Shown: positions 28,699-37,443, counted from the first letter of the stretch. The stretch is 40,597 bases of DNA from a virus (IMGVR_UViG_3300046001_006267:1-40597); one strand, 5' to 3'. The notes: a model not told the origin generated them from the letters alone. Program-made: numbers and translations.

Positions 28699-30392
28699 TC
28701 ACTCACCATGTAGCCATTGCTGGCCTTCCAGCCGGACGGAGGCGCGCTGCGGCCCGACTGAAGCTTCGGAACTCGCGTTTCAACGGAGCGCGGGATCGGA
28801 CCATAGGTGCGCTCGTAAGCCCGGCGCCCTTGCTGGAGTTCACTGACCATCGCCCGGCGGCGAGCTTCCGCCTTTTGCCGGATGAGCTGGACGCTGTCCT
28901 GCGGCTCGGCAAAGTAGGTGCGATATTCGTTGGCCAGTTCCTGCGTGCCGATGGCGGCCCCTGATTCACGGCGCAACTTGGCCATGATCCATTCGTTCGC
29001 CGCCTGCATGTAAAGCGCGTCTTTGGGGTTCTCTGCCACAAGACGAGCGATCCCGTTTTCTTCGGTAATCTTTATTCCGACTGTGGGCCTGATTATACCC
29101 TGATCAACAAGGGTGTTCATCGTATCGTTAGCGCCAAACATCCGATACGAGAACTTTGCGGCCGAGCCCTCGTCCACCGTTGGGGCCTTTTCCGCTGCGG
29201 ACGGGACGCCCTTTATCTCATTTGTGCGCGTGTTCCGCTGGCCCCCGCCGGGCAAATCTTCCCAACGGTCTGACGGCTTGGGCGCGCTTCCAGGGATGGA
29301 GCGGAGCGGAGCGGGGCCGCCGCCGCCAGCGAGCGCCTCCTGGCCGCCGCCGCCGATGAACTCTCCGAGCTGCTGATTGCGCCGCAGCCATGTCGGGAGC
29401 GCGGGCGCGCGGCTGGGGTTGCTCTGCGCTATCGACCGATAGCGGGCCTCGCGGAGTTGCAGGTACTTCCGCGGATCGCCGCCAGACTGGTCTAGCAGTT
29501 GCTTGGCCGCGCCGACGCCCATGTTGACGGCGGTGTCGAAGTGGACGGCTTGCAGCGGAGCCGGCAGGCTCTCGGCCCCACTCGGCCCCCAATAGCGTTG
29601 CTTGTAGATGTCGCGGGCGCGATCCGGGGTCAGCGACTTCACGTCGATGTCGGGATTGGCGCCCTGGTTGATGCCAAAGTTAGCGGGCGAGCCGTTACCG
29701 TCCGATGACGTGTAGCCGCCCTCCTGGGGCGCGACAAAGCCGTCATAGACAGCGTCAAAGCCGCCCGGCGCGGACTGGCCTTGTGGGGCTGCGGGGTTTG
29801 GCTGTTGCGTGGGGCGGCCGGGCAGTTCGATAAACCGGGTAGAGCCATCCGCGTCCGTCACCTCCTCCCAATTCGGGGCGTCGGGCCGGGGCGTGACGGC
29901 ATAGCCCATCTCGACCTTGCCGGTGCGAGGATCGGTGCGGACCACGCCATCCGTCGTGTTTTGGAAGCCGTACTCGGCGGGCTCGGAGAACATCGCCCCC
30001 AGCCGCTCGCGCATGGCCGTCACGTCCTCGAACCGCTGCTGTGCAAGGTCGGGGATGACCTTCAGCGCATAGGGGTCGCGGGCGGCGCTGGCGAACGCCT
30101 CCGGGCTGGTGATGCCCTTCAGCACTTGGTAGGTGCGCTGGAGTTCGGCGTCGTCTACCTTGGCCTGCATGGCGGGCTTTTCCATCGCCCATCGCTCATC
30201 GGCCCGTGCATCGGTGCGGGTGTCGCGCTGGCGCTGGTAGGCGTCCTGATCGACCTGCCGGCGGTCGCTGGCTACCTGGCGCTCCTCCTGGCGCATGGCC
30301 AGGGCGTTTCGGGTCATATCGTCCCGACCCTGCGCGTAGTTAGAGAGCGCGTTGGCGGGCTTCAGGAGGTTCCAGTCGATGCTGATTGCCAT
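28695..30392 (-). CDS. Ejection protein with GH108 muramidase domain, 565 aa
   Basis: A charged helical N-terminus (about 1-135) precedes residues 212-300, which match the GH108 lysozyme family: VYDGFVAPQEGGYTSSDGNG with the catalytic Glu in EGGY (about 224), FGINQGANPDIDVKSLTP, and HFDTAVNMGVGAAKQLL. A helical C-terminus follows. It probably enters the periplasm with the phage DNA and opens the peptidoglycan locally. It shares one base with the preceding gene (TAATG). Confidence 0.85.
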   Translation of the reverse strand: MAISIDWNLLKPANALSNYAQGRDDMTRNALAMRQEERQVASDRRQVDQDAYQRQRDTRTDARADERWAMEKPAMQAKVDDAELQRTYQVLKGITSPEAFASAARDPYALKVIPDLAQQRFEDVTAMRERLGAMFSEPAEYGFQNTTDGVVRTDPRTGKVEMGYAVTPRPDAPNWEEVTDADGSTRFIELPGRPTQQPNPAAPQGQSAPGGFDAVYDGFVAPQEGGYTSSDGNGSPANFGINQGANPDIDVKSLTPDRARDIYKQRYWGPSGAESLPAPLQAVHFDTAVNMGVGAAKQLLDQSGGDPRKYLQLREARYRSIAQSNPSRAPALPTWLRRNQQLGEFIGGGGQEALAGGGGPAPLRSIPGSAPKPSDRWEDLPGGGQRNTRTNEIKGVPSAAEKAPTVDEGSAAKFSYRMFGANDTMNTLVDQGIIRPTVGIKITEENGIARLVAENPKDALYMQAANEWIMAKLRRESGAAIGTQELANEYRTYFAEPQDSVQLIRQKAEARRRAMVSELQQGRRAYERTYGPIPRSVETRVPKLQSGRSAPPSGWKASNGYMVSE

Positions 30393-31747
30393 TAGCCGCG
30401 CGCCCCGCCATAGCCTGCGTAATACGATCCGCTCCCGCTGAGCACATTGGGCTGGGCGCCGTAGCTCGATCCGCGCCGCCCGAAGGCGTACATCGCGTCC
30501 CCGATCAGGGCGTTGGTGCTCCCGGCCCCGGCCAACGCCGCGTTGGCGGTTATCCCGGCCTGGGTGTTATTGTTGCCGCTTACGCCGTTGACGTAGTTCG
30601 TGGACACGCCCGCGAGCGCATTTGCGCCACTTAAGCCTTGGTTCGACACGCTCAGGAGGTTGTTGGTCCGGGTGTCGAAGCGGTCGGTCGCGTAGCCCCG
30701 GTCGGCGTCGTAAATCCCGGTCCCGTAGGCCCGGTCCTGGGAGAAGATGTTGTCATTCCTGGACCGATTGGCCAGGAACATATCGGCCCCATAGCCCCGG
30801 TCGGATTCGAAGTTGCCGTCCTGGCGGGCGCGATCCGCTTCGAACGCCCCGGTCCCATAGGCCCGGTCCTGGGAGAAGATGTTGTCCTGACGGTTGCGGT
30901 CGTCGGAGAACTGGCCGTAAGCGAAGGCCCGCTCCCCGGTGAAGTCCCGCATCGCGAGGTTCTGCGAGAAGTCCAGCGCGCCCTTGAGCGCCGCGCCCGA
31001 GCGCAGAAGACCGTTGAAGGTCTTGTCGCTTTTGAGGGCTCCCATGCCCCTTTCCTGCTGGAAATTGAAGCCGGGCGTCTGGACATATTCGTCCATGCCG
31101 AACTTAAATCCGGCGTCGGTCGGGCGGGTGTATGCGGGCCGGGCAGTATCGGTCGGCCGGTTGAATGTCGGCGTCGGCCCCGCATCGGTGCGGGTGAAGG
31201 TCTGGCGCTGGCCCACCTGCGGGCCGTAGCTGGAGCCATCGGGCGCGGCCGGCTGGGCTTGGGCTTGCACCGTCTCGGGCGCTTGGCGGCCCTCTGCCTG
31301 GCCGTAGTTCTGGTAGTGCCACTGGGCGAACTGCTCGGGCGTTGAGATGCCCATCCCCGCCAGCGTGCCGCTCTGCATTTCCTGCTGGAACTCGGCGGCC
31401 ACGTCGGGGTTGGCCTCCAGGTACGCGGCCCAATCCTGACCGCCCTGGCCGCTTTGCCCCGCGCTACCCTGTCCGCCGCTGATCCCGAGCTGGCGGTTGA
31501 GCGCGCCGGTCGCGCCCACGCCCGCGTCGATGTAGGGGCGAAGCGTGGCGCTGTTCTGGGCGTACTGCTCACGCTGGAGGGCGTTGTTCGCCGTCGTGGC
31601 CGCCGTGGCGGCGTCGGTCGCCTTGTTGGTCGCGCTCTTGTTGATCAGCGCGCCGCCGACTGCGCCGATGATCGGAGCCAGGGCGGCGAACGCAATGGTA
31701 GCGATCCCGTCCTGATCCCTCAGGCGGGGCGGGTCTTTCCAGTGCAT
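30392..31747 (-). CDS. Ejection protein with degenerate 11-residue repeats, 451 aa
   Basis: The ATG at 31747 has AGAGG upstream. A hydrophobic helix near the start (IATIAFAALAPIIGAVGGAL) precedes an alanine/threonine-rich coil, and a middle with NYGQAEGRQAPE-type motifs seen in podophage internal virion proteins. Residues about 275-390 contain tandem units such as DRARQDGNFES, DRGYGADMFLA and SRNDNIFSQDR, with an 11-residue period. It is the third ejection-type gene, consistent with gp7/gp20/gp16-like sets. Confidence 0.75.
   Translation of the reverse strand: MHWKDPPRLRDQDGIATIAFAALAPIIGAVGGALINKSATNKATDAATAATTANNALQREQYAQNSATLRPYIDAGVGATGALNRQLGISGGQGSAGQSGQGGQDWAAYLEANPDVAAEFQQEMQSGTLAGMGISTPEQFAQWHYQNYGQAEGRQAPETVQAQAQPAAPDGSSYGPQVGQRQTFTRTDAGPTPTFNRPTDTARPAYTRPTDAGFKFGMDEYVQTPGFNFQQERGMGALKSDKTFNGLLRSGAALKGALDFSQNLAMRDFTGERAFAYGQFSDDRNRQDNIFSQDRAYGTGAFEADRARQDGNFESDRGYGADMFLANRSRNDNIFSQDRAYGTGIYDADRGYATDRFDTRTNNLLSVSNQGLSGANALAGVSTNYVNGVSGNNNTQAGITANAALAGAGSTNALIGDAMYAFGRRGSSYGAQPNVLSGSGSYYAGYGGARG
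30717..30886. repeat. Direct repeats within the ejection gene
   Basis: A near-identical stretch of about 38 bases beginning ccggtccc occurs at 30717 and at 30849, exactly 132 bases apart (four 11-codon units). Shorter copies lie between them. It reflects tandem duplication of the 11-residue protein unit. Confidence 0.75.
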
Positions 31748-31755
31748 GGAAACCT

Positions 31756-31941
31756 CTAGCTCAGGGTGATGTTGGAGGAGTCGCGCCACACGCCGTCAGC
31801 GCCCTTCATCCGAATGATGACGGCGGTATCGGTGACGCGGACCAGCTTGATCTCGTAGGGAAAGCCCAGGCTCTCCGTGGTGTCCTGGAGGAACTGCCGC
31901 ATCCCTTCGGACATCGGCTCTTTCGGGATGGGCTTGCTCAT
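31756..31941 (-). CDS. Small hypothetical protein, 61 aa
   Basis: The product starts MSKPIPKEPMSEGMRQFLQD and ends with a short beta segment (YEIKLVRVTDTAVIIRMKGA). It overlaps the gp10-like gene by ATGA and precedes the ejection gene by eight bases. It could be a small tail or ejection accessory. No family is recognised. Confidence 0.7.
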   Translation of the reverse strand: MSKPIPKEPMSEGMRQFLQDTTESLGFPYEIKLVRVTDTAVIIRMKGADGVWRDSSNITLS

Positions 31942-33299
31942 CGCTCGTTCATCCGAAGCGTTGAGAACACCACCCGCGCATCGGCGGTCGAGCGGACCTC
32001 GAACACCCGGAAGTTCTTTATGAGGCCCAGCCGGGTCCAGCGAACCCGCAGGTCGTAGTCGCCCACCGCCCCCAGCGACCGCGTGCGCCAGTCGCTCCAG
32101 GAACGGCTCCGGTCGTCGCTGTAACGCAGGTCCACATAGGGGATCGTCCCGTCAACCGGGCCGATGCCGACCGCGCCCTCTAACTCGATGGAGTGGCAGA
32201 TGTCTCGCCGGGCTGACGCCGATACAACCCGCTCGATGGGGTCGCCGTCATCGGTGAACGTGTCATTGTCGAACGTGAACACCCGGCCCGACAGGCTGTC
32301 CCCGAAGTAGCCGCCCGCCCCGCACCGGACCCGGAAGGTGTCTTCCTCCCAGGATGACCACTGCGCCCAGGCGAACACCGGGTCGCCGATCTCGATCTGG
32401 TAGGCCCACGTCCCCAGGCCGGGAATGTTCAACACATAGAAGTCGTGGCCATCGAATGAGGCGGCGAACGCGGTGCAGTCCTCCGGGGTCGCGCACTTGG
32501 CCAGCAGGGCGTCCACGCTCGGGCTGGAGACCTTCTGCGCCGCGTCGCCGGTCGTGTAGACCTTCACCCCTCCGGTTTCCGGGTCGTAGCCCACCCAGAA
32601 CAGCCGGTTATCGATTGAGGCGACCGAGGCCGCCGCCGTGCAGCCCTTGTCGTACTTGCTGTTGAGCGAGCGGATCAGGGGGGCGTCCTGATCGCCGGTC
32701 TGGGTCCAGAACTCGACCGTCTGGCGGCCGATGAAGGCGATCTGATCGCCCACGATGGCCCCGTTGACGCTGGCGTCCGGTGCGCTGTCGGCGGTGGCGA
32801 AGGCCAGCCCGTCAATCGTGGTCGCGTCGTCAATGTCGCTGAAGTACCACTCGTCGTCTTCCAGGATCAGGAAGTAGAACCGCGCGCCGATGTACAGCAC
32901 CGCCACGACCGACTTGTTGTCGGGGATGGCGATCTGGACGAAGGTTGTTCCGTTGTAGCACCACGCCTCCCCGCCCTGAACGAACACAATCTGGGCGTCC
33001 GAGGCGGCTATCGAGGCGAAGGTTCCGAGCGGGACCGAGCCAAGCAGGGTCGAGTTGCGGTAGACGCCGGTTCCCGAGACCTGGAACACGTCGCCCAGGA
33101 ACACATCGGCTCCCCGGTAAATGGCGTTGACCGGGCCTGTGCCGACTTGGCGGGTTTCGACCAGTCCGGGGCGGGGAAGCCGGGCCGTGCGCGCCAACTC
33201 AGCCGGGGGCGCGGGCTCGATGTACATGTTGACCTGCCGGGCCTCCGACAGCCCATAGCCAGGCCTGCCATAACTGAACGGGGCGAAGTCTAGTTGCAT
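31938..33299 (-). CDS. Packaged-DNA stabilisation protein (P22 gp10-like)
   Basis: This 453-aa protein forms part of the head-tail neck that plugs the packaged capsid. The start MQLDFAPFSYGRPGYGLSEA and the segments RQVNMYIEP, PRPGLVE, DNRLFWVGYDPETGGVKVY and SIELEGAVGIG fit the gp10/Phage_stabilise family, and the length is close to P22 gp10 (472 aa). It overlaps the upstream 73-aa gene by ten bases. It works with the gp4-like protein at 35174. Confidence 0.87.
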   Translation of the reverse strand: MQLDFAPFSYGRPGYGLSEARQVNMYIEPAPPAELARTARLPRPGLVETRQVGTGPVNAIYRGADVFLGDVFQVSGTGVYRNSTLLGSVPLGTFASIAASDAQIVFVQGGEAWCYNGTTFVQIAIPDNKSVVAVLYIGARFYFLILEDDEWYFSDIDDATTIDGLAFATADSAPDASVNGAIVGDQIAFIGRQTVEFWTQTGDQDAPLIRSLNSKYDKGCTAAASVASIDNRLFWVGYDPETGGVKVYTTGDAAQKVSSPSVDALLAKCATPEDCTAFAASFDGHDFYVLNIPGLGTWAYQIEIGDPVFAWAQWSSWEEDTFRVRCGAGGYFGDSLSGRVFTFDNDTFTDDGDPIERVVSASARRDICHSIELEGAVGIGPVDGTIPYVDLRYSDDRSRSWSDWRTRSLGAVGDYDLRVRWTRLGLIKNFRVFEVRSTADARVVFSTLRMNER

Positions 33300-33511
33300 C
33301 CGTCCCCCTCGTAGCTCTTGGCGCAGTGGTCGGTCTGGCCGATCATGCGGAATATCGCGTCAACAATGGCGACCCCCGCCTTGCCCCACCACTTCCCGGC
33401 CAGCTTGGCGCGATAGAGGCGGGAACTAATCGTTTCGTCGGGATGGCCCCAGAGGTGGGCGTTCAGAAGCTGATCCCAGGCGATGGCGAGGTTCAGGAGG
33501 TAGCGCCTCAC
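33290..33511 (-). CDS. Conserved-looking phage protein, 73 aa
   Basis: The product begins MRRYLLNLAIAWDQLLNAHL and contains HPDETISSRLYRAKLAGKWW. The pattern LLN-AIAxDQLLNA...GDPDETISSR is common in tailed phages, often near tail or lysis genes, but its function is unknown to me. It overlaps its neighbours on both sides. Confidence 0.75.
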   Translation of the reverse strand: MRRYLLNLAIAWDQLLNAHLWGHPDETISSRLYRAKLAGKWWGKAGVAIVDAIFRMIGQTDHCAKSYEGDGCN

Positions 33512-34065
33512 GGCCAGCCGGTCGTTACGTCGATGGCGTCAAGCGCGGCTTGGTCCGCAGCCGTATCCACCGCGTCTTTGAGCACGAACAGCCGGGCCAT
33601 CATCGCCCCGCCCCAGGAGCGGAGGTTCTGCAGCAGCGCCTTGGTCTCCGCGTAGGTGCCGGTGACGTAAGCGTTGTTCGTCGTGCGCGGCGGCATGGCG
33701 CAGGGTTGGCCCCCACCCCCCGCCGCAATGGCGTCGTCGCACACGTCCTTCAGCGTCAGCCAGTTGGCCTTGTCGGAGTCGCGAACCTGCAGGGTGTCGC
33801 CGTTCCCGAGCGGGAAGCCCACGGCCATGCGGGCGGTGTATTCCGCGACGGCCGCGGCGCGCTTGGCGGCCTTCAGCTCTGAGAACGTCGCGGGCGGGTT
33901 GACGGCCTCGGTCCCGGTCCACAACTGCCCGCCGCAGACCGGCACGCCCTCGGGGACCTCGAACACCTGCATCCCATGGCCAGATCCGAAGGTGTCCGGG
34001 TCGTCGGTGTAGGACACGGAGTCGATACGCTGCGGAAGCGGGCCGGGCTCTACAAGGATCATCAT
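33508..34065 (-). CDS. DUF4376-type tail-associated protein, 185 aa
   Basis: Residues about 60-125 (AAKRAAAVAEYTARMAVGFP, then TLKDVCDDAIAAG) resemble DUF4376 domains, found at the C-termini of fibre-associated proteins and assembly chaperones. The N-terminus (MMILVEPGPLPQRIDSVSYT) is proline-rich. It directly follows the collagen-like fibre gene with an ATGA overlap, so it may help that fibre fold or attach. Confidence 0.65.
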   Translation of the reverse strand: MMILVEPGPLPQRIDSVSYTDDPDTFGSGHGMQVFEVPEGVPVCGGQLWTGTEAVNPPATFSELKAAKRAAAVAEYTARMAVGFPLGNGDTLQVRDSDKANWLTLKDVCDDAIAAGGGGQPCAMPPRTTNNAYVTGTYAETKALLQNLRSWGGAMMARLFVLKDAVDTAADQAALDAIDVTTGWP

Positions 34066-35186
34066 GAGATTTTCTTTCCCACGAGGAAGGCCCAGATATT
34101 ATCCACGGAGAAATTCGGACCGGCGGACGAGTTGTAAAGCGTAGTCGTGCCCTGGACCTGCAATTCAACCACGGTTGAGCCGGCGAATGTAACAACGGTC
34201 ATGGGAACTGCTGATACTGTGCCATCTCGTTCGCCATCCGTGCCGTCGTAGGCGACGGAAGTTACAAGCCCGTAAGCAATCGCGGCGGCGTTTGTTATGT
34301 CGTACAGGCGCGACATTGCTTGCGCGTTCGCCACGTTGTTTTGTGAAAGAGCCATAATCGACGAAAGCTCCCACGTCCCCGCCGCAAACGTCACCTGCCC
34401 GCCCGAGATCGACACCAAGCCGCCGTCGTCGCGGACTTCGGTGTTGATGGGGATTTGGCGCCATGCGGCAGTCGCATACGATGTCGAGCCCGATGCGGCC
34501 GCCGTCTGGTAGGTGAGGATGACCTGGGTGGCCGTGGCCCCCCCCGCAGCCTGGAATGTCGGATCGACGCCCGCGCCGTTGGAGGTCAGCACCTGGCCGG
34601 CGGTCCCCGCAGACGTGACCTGTATCGCGCCAGTCCCGTTGCCGATCAGCACGCCCGCATCGGTGAACGTCGCCGCTCCGGTGCCGCCGCCCGCAACCGG
34701 GAGACCGGTGCAGTTGGTCAGCACGCCGGACGCTGGCGTTCCGAGGGCGGGCGTGACCAGCGTGGGCGACGTGGCCAGCACCGGATTGCCCGTGCCGGTC
34801 GGCGTGCTGTTCTTGAGCAGCTTGCCGGTCGTGGTGTCGAACAGGGCGGGCACGCCATCGGTGGCGGAGGCGGGACCGACCACATCTCCCGTTCCCGCCG
34901 GACCCTGCGGGCCTGGATCTCCGGTCGCGCCTGTGGCTCCAGTGGCTCCCGTCGCGCCTGTGGCTCCAGTCGCCCCGGTGGGGATGGTCAGGTTGAGCGT
35001 CTGGGTCGGAGCGGACCCGGTTATCTCGGCGTCAGCGGAGGAACCCGCCGCGCCGGTCGTGACCGTGCCGATGGAGAGGCTGTTGGCCGGACCCGTTGCG
35101 CCCGTGGCGCCCGTGGGGCCTACGCTGGCCGGAAGCTCCACCTCAGCCGTGGAGGCCCCGCCGCCCGCGACGACTACACTGACCAT
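34062..35186 (-). CDS. Collagen-like fibre protein, 374 aa
   Basis: The N-terminal part contains Gly-X-Y blocks (GPTGATGATGPA and a longer GATGATGATG run ending GDPGPQGPAGTG) that form collagen-type triple helices. A repetitive middle (TLVTPALGTPASGVLTNCTG) typical of phage fibres is followed by a beta-rich C-terminal domain (about 245-374). It is probably a trimeric head or tail fibre. The gene overlaps the gp4-like gene by 13 bases. It may bind host surface glycans or act as a tail needle. Confidence 0.78.
   Translation of the reverse strand: MVSVVVAGGGASTAEVELPASVGPTGATGATGPANSLSIGTVTTGAAGSSADAEITGSAPTQTLNLTIPTGATGATGATGATGATGATGDPGPQGPAGTGDVVGPASATDGVPALFDTTTGKLLKNSTPTGTGNPVLATSPTLVTPALGTPASGVLTNCTGLPVAGGGTGAATFTDAGVLIGNGTGAIQVTSAGTAGQVLTSNGAGVDPTFQAAGGATATQVILTYQTAAASGSTSYATAAWRQIPINTEVRDDGGLVSISGGQVTFAAGTWELSSIMALSQNNVANAQAMSRLYDITNAAAIAYGLVTSVAYDGTDGERDGTVSAVPMTVVTFAGSTVVELQVQGTTTLYNSSAGPNFSVDNIWAFLVGKKIS
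34924..34970. repeat. 27-bp direct repeat coding for Gly-Ala-Thr blocks
   Basis: A 20-base unit beginning gtcgcgcctg occurs at 34924 and 34951, 27 bases apart (three Gly-X-Y triplets). Such exact repeats can expand or contract by slippage and vary fibre length. Confidence 0.75.
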
Positions 35187-35809
35187 CGGCTAGGCCCCAG
35201 CATGGCGGCATCGGCGGCGAAGTTGGCCCTGCGGCCATATCGCGCCCGCATCTTCGTTCGGGCCTCACCAGCGAGCCCAACTACGACCGGCGACAGCTCC
35301 ACGCCGTACTCGGGCGCGAGACGGACCGCCAGCATCGCGGCAAGGCCGTCGATCATGTCCGCGTTCAGCGGGACCTCGCTGTTAAGCGTCAGGCTTTCAA
35401 CCGGCATCCAGGCCGCCACGTCGGCGCAGTAATAGTAGGTCAGCGCCGCGTTGCTGTTGGTGTCCGTCACCTGAACCCGCGCCCCGTCTTTCGGAGCCCG
35501 GTCGTCATAGCCTTCGCACTTAAGGATGGTCTGACCGCAGCAGGTCAGAACCTTCTCCTCCGAGCCGACCACGACCGGGATCGTGACCGTCACCGCGCTA
35601 TTGCTGTTGACCCGGATGCGCTCGTTCTCCTCAGCGGTGTAGTCCTCGTCGGTCTCCACGTCGGTCCACCACATGCCGGGCAGCGACAGGAGCATCGACT
35701 GCAACGCCTCCAGGGCGTCGGATGCGTCGGATGCGTCGGCGTCCTCTCCAGACGCCAGTACGCCCAGCATCCGCAGGCTGCGCTTGGTCAGAACCCGGCA
35801 AGTGGTCAT
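35174..35809 (-). CDS. Head completion protein (P22 gp4-like)
   Basis: This 211-aa protein binds under the portal after packaging. Its opening (LTKRSLRMLGVLASGEDADA followed by ALEALQSMLLSLPGMW) and later PLNADMIDGLAAMLAVRLAP match the gp4-type DNA stabilisation family in podophages. P22 gp4 is shorter (166 aa). The extra beta-rich insert here (VTVTIPVVVGSEEKVL) is common in relatives. In P22 gp4 also has weak muramidase activity, but no catalytic site can be judged here. Confidence 0.82.
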   Translation of the reverse strand: MTTCRVLTKRSLRMLGVLASGEDADASDASDALEALQSMLLSLPGMWWTDVETDEDYTAEENERIRVNSNSAVTVTIPVVVGSEEKVLTCCGQTILKCEGYDDRAPKDGARVQVTDTNSNAALTYYYCADVAAWMPVESLTLNSEVPLNADMIDGLAAMLAVRLAPEYGVELSPVVVGLAGEARTKMRARYGRRANFAADAAMLGPSRWSV

Positions 35810-36003
35810 TTAGCCCTCCGCGCGCGGGGCTTGGAGCCTCCGGGCCTGCCGTCGCCGTCATGGTCAAGCGGGTGCAGCGGGGTGGGCTCGGGCGCCTTGA
35901 TCCACTCCTCCGGCACGTCGGCCAGGGCGTTGAACACGCGCCATTGTCCAGTGACCGGGTGGCCGATCCAGCGGGGCCATTCGGTCCAGGTCGAAGTTGT
36001 CAT
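35806..36003 (-). CDS. Small hypothetical head-region protein, 65 aa
   Basis: The product begins MTTSTWTEWPRWIGHPVTGQ and has a basic tail (GSKPRARRAK). Tryptophan-rich starts with HPVTGQWRVFN recur in small proteins beside head completion genes. It overlaps both neighbours by ATGA. Function unknown. Confidence 0.7.
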   Translation of the reverse strand: MTTSTWTEWPRWIGHPVTGQWRVFNALADVPEEWIKAPEPTPLHPLDHDGDGRPGGSKPRARRAK

Positions 36004-36692
36004 TTGCCCTCCAGATCGCCGCCCGGTTGGCGACGTAGGAAGTTGAAATAATTTCCGGGGTAGGGCTTCGCGCCTGTGTGGTGGGTGAGGTCGAGATCAG
36101 GAACGACCCAAATCTCGCCGCCCTGAGCCAGCCAATTGCGGCTGAAGGCGTAGTCCTCGCCGTACCAGGCGCCCTCGTGAGCGCCGTGATTGAACAGGTC
36201 CACCGATGGGCTGTAGGACGGCCCGAACGTCAGGTGAGGGTAAGCCTTGATAAACCGATGAACGGCCATCGCCGTGATCTTGAGGAAGCCGGCAGGGACG
36301 CGCACCGCCTTTATGCAGCCGTCATCCCGAACGATCGGCAGGCCGTCCGCCAGGGTCTCAAGCCCGCCCATGTACTCCTCGGCTTCCACCTTGAAGCGGT
36401 AAAGCCCGGCGACCACATCGCCCTCGGTCTGGATCAGCCGGACAAGGTCTTCGGGGCGGAAGCTCACGTCGTGGTCGATAAACACGATCACATCGGCCTT
36501 GGCGTCGAGCGCCTTGCGAAGCATCGTCGCGCGGGCCGAACTTATGTATGGGCATCCAACTTCCCACACGACCTGATGATGGAAGCCGGCCGCGTCCAGG
36601 GCGGGGATGGCCGCTTCGAGCGCGTCAAGCATGGCCTGGTGCGGGCGGGTCACTGTCGGGACGCAGAACGCCACGCGGACAGGCTCACTCAT
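36000..36692 (-). CDS. GT-A glycosyltransferase-like protein in the head module
   Basis: The ATG at 36692 overlaps the methyltransferase stop (ATGA). The 230-aa product has a GT-A-like start (RVAFCVPTVTRPHQAMLDAL), a candidate metal/nucleotide-sugar DxD-type motif in VIVFIDHDVSF (about 89-99), and a C-terminal GAWYGEDYAFSRNWLAQGG resembling the acceptor and base region. It may glycosylate a virion protein or host surface polysaccharide. Placement among capsid genes favours a virion or assembly-linked target, but this is inference. Confidence 0.78.
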   Translation of the reverse strand: MSEPVRVAFCVPTVTRPHQAMLDALEAAIPALDAAGFHHQVVWEVGCPYISSARATMLRKALDAKADVIVFIDHDVSFRPEDLVRLIQTEGDVVAGLYRFKVEAEEYMGGLETLADGLPIVRDDGCIKAVRVPAGFLKITAMAVHRFIKAYPHLTFGPSYSPSVDLFNHGAHEGAWYGEDYAFSRNWLAQGGEIWVVPDLDLTHHTGAKPYPGNYFNFLRRQPGGDLEGK

Positions 36693-37189
36693 TTGCGCGC
36701 GGCCCCCATCAGATTGTAGCAACTCAGGCGCACAGCCTCGGACTGTGCGAATCCCGCACCCTCCAGCGCGGCCTTCAGGGTGTCGCGAACGAAGCCCGTC
36801 CTGTGCGCCATGTAGGGTTGAACCTTCAGGGCGCTGCGTAAGCCGTAGAACAGATCCATCCCTGTGATCGGGCCTGCCGCAGATTTAAACAGCACCGCCT
36901 CGGTTGGCTCGACGCCCTCCAGATCCGGCACGAACGCGACCACGCTACCGCCCGGCTTCAGAACGCGGTGGAACTCCGCGAGGGCGACGGGGACTTCGTG
37001 GGGTGACAGGTGCTCCAGGCAATGGCTGGAAAACACCATGTCGAACGGGCCAATCTCGCCAAGATCGGTAAGGCTGGCGACAATGTCGGGATCGCAGCGC
37101 GGGTCTATGTCGAGCCGCACTTCCTCACAGCCAGCCAACCACGCCGGAAGGGATTCAAACCCGCAACCGACGTGGAGGACCGATGGCAT
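36689..37189 (-). CDS. Class I SAM-dependent methyltransferase in the head module
   Basis: This 166-aa protein has motif I LHVGCGFESLPAW (5-17), an acidic strand-2 end RLDIDP, a DMVFSSHCLEHL motif and FHRVLKPGGSVVAFVPD, all typical of Methyltransferase_11 proteins. It lacks DNA-methylase catalytic motifs such as NPPY, so small-molecule, sugar or protein methylation is more likely. It is coupled to the glycosyltransferase-like gene, which suggests sequential modification of one target. Confidence 0.85.
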   Translation of the reverse strand: MPSVLHVGCGFESLPAWLAGCEEVRLDIDPRCDPDIVASLTDLGEIGPFDMVFSSHCLEHLSPHEVPVALAEFHRVLKPGGSVVAFVPDLEGVEPTEAVLFKSAAGPITGMDLFYGLRSALKVQPYMAHRTGFVRDTLKAALEGAGFAQSEAVRLSCYNLMGAARK

Positions 37190-37192
37190 GAG

Positions 37193-37426
37193 TTAGGCGC
37201 TTCCCTTCCACACGCCCAGACCGGTGAGGGTAAGGGTGATCTCGTGGAGGAGAGCCGCGACGTTCGTATTGATCGTCATGTAAGACGACGCGGAGGTCAG
37301 CGACGTGGCTTGGATGGCCGACGCGCGCTGGGAAACCGGAGTAGCGCCAAACACCGACGCCTTACCGCCAGCCTGGCCCAGCGTCACGCCGTCCAGAGGG
37401 CTGCGGCCCACAACTTCTACAGGCAT
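37193..37426 (-). CDS. Small putative structural protein after coat, 77 aa
   Basis: The product starts MPVEVVGRSPLDGVTLGQAG and includes KASVFGATPVSQRASAIQAT. Short proteins with an FxGATPVxQR motif often follow coat genes in phages and are thought to be minor structural or head-fibre-related. It lies after the terminator at 37444-37477 and so is probably expressed less than coat. No experimental role is known to me. Confidence 0.65.
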   Translation of the reverse strand: MPVEVVGRSPLDGVTLGQAGGKASVFGATPVSQRASAIQATSLTSASSYMTINTNVAALLHEITLTLTGLGVWKGSA

Positions 37427-37443
37427 GTTTCGATCTTTCTCTG

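Noticed and set aside
30652-31572. A 306-aa minus-strand frame rich in Arg and Ser
   Set aside because: It is an out-of-frame shadow of the 451-aa ejection protein.
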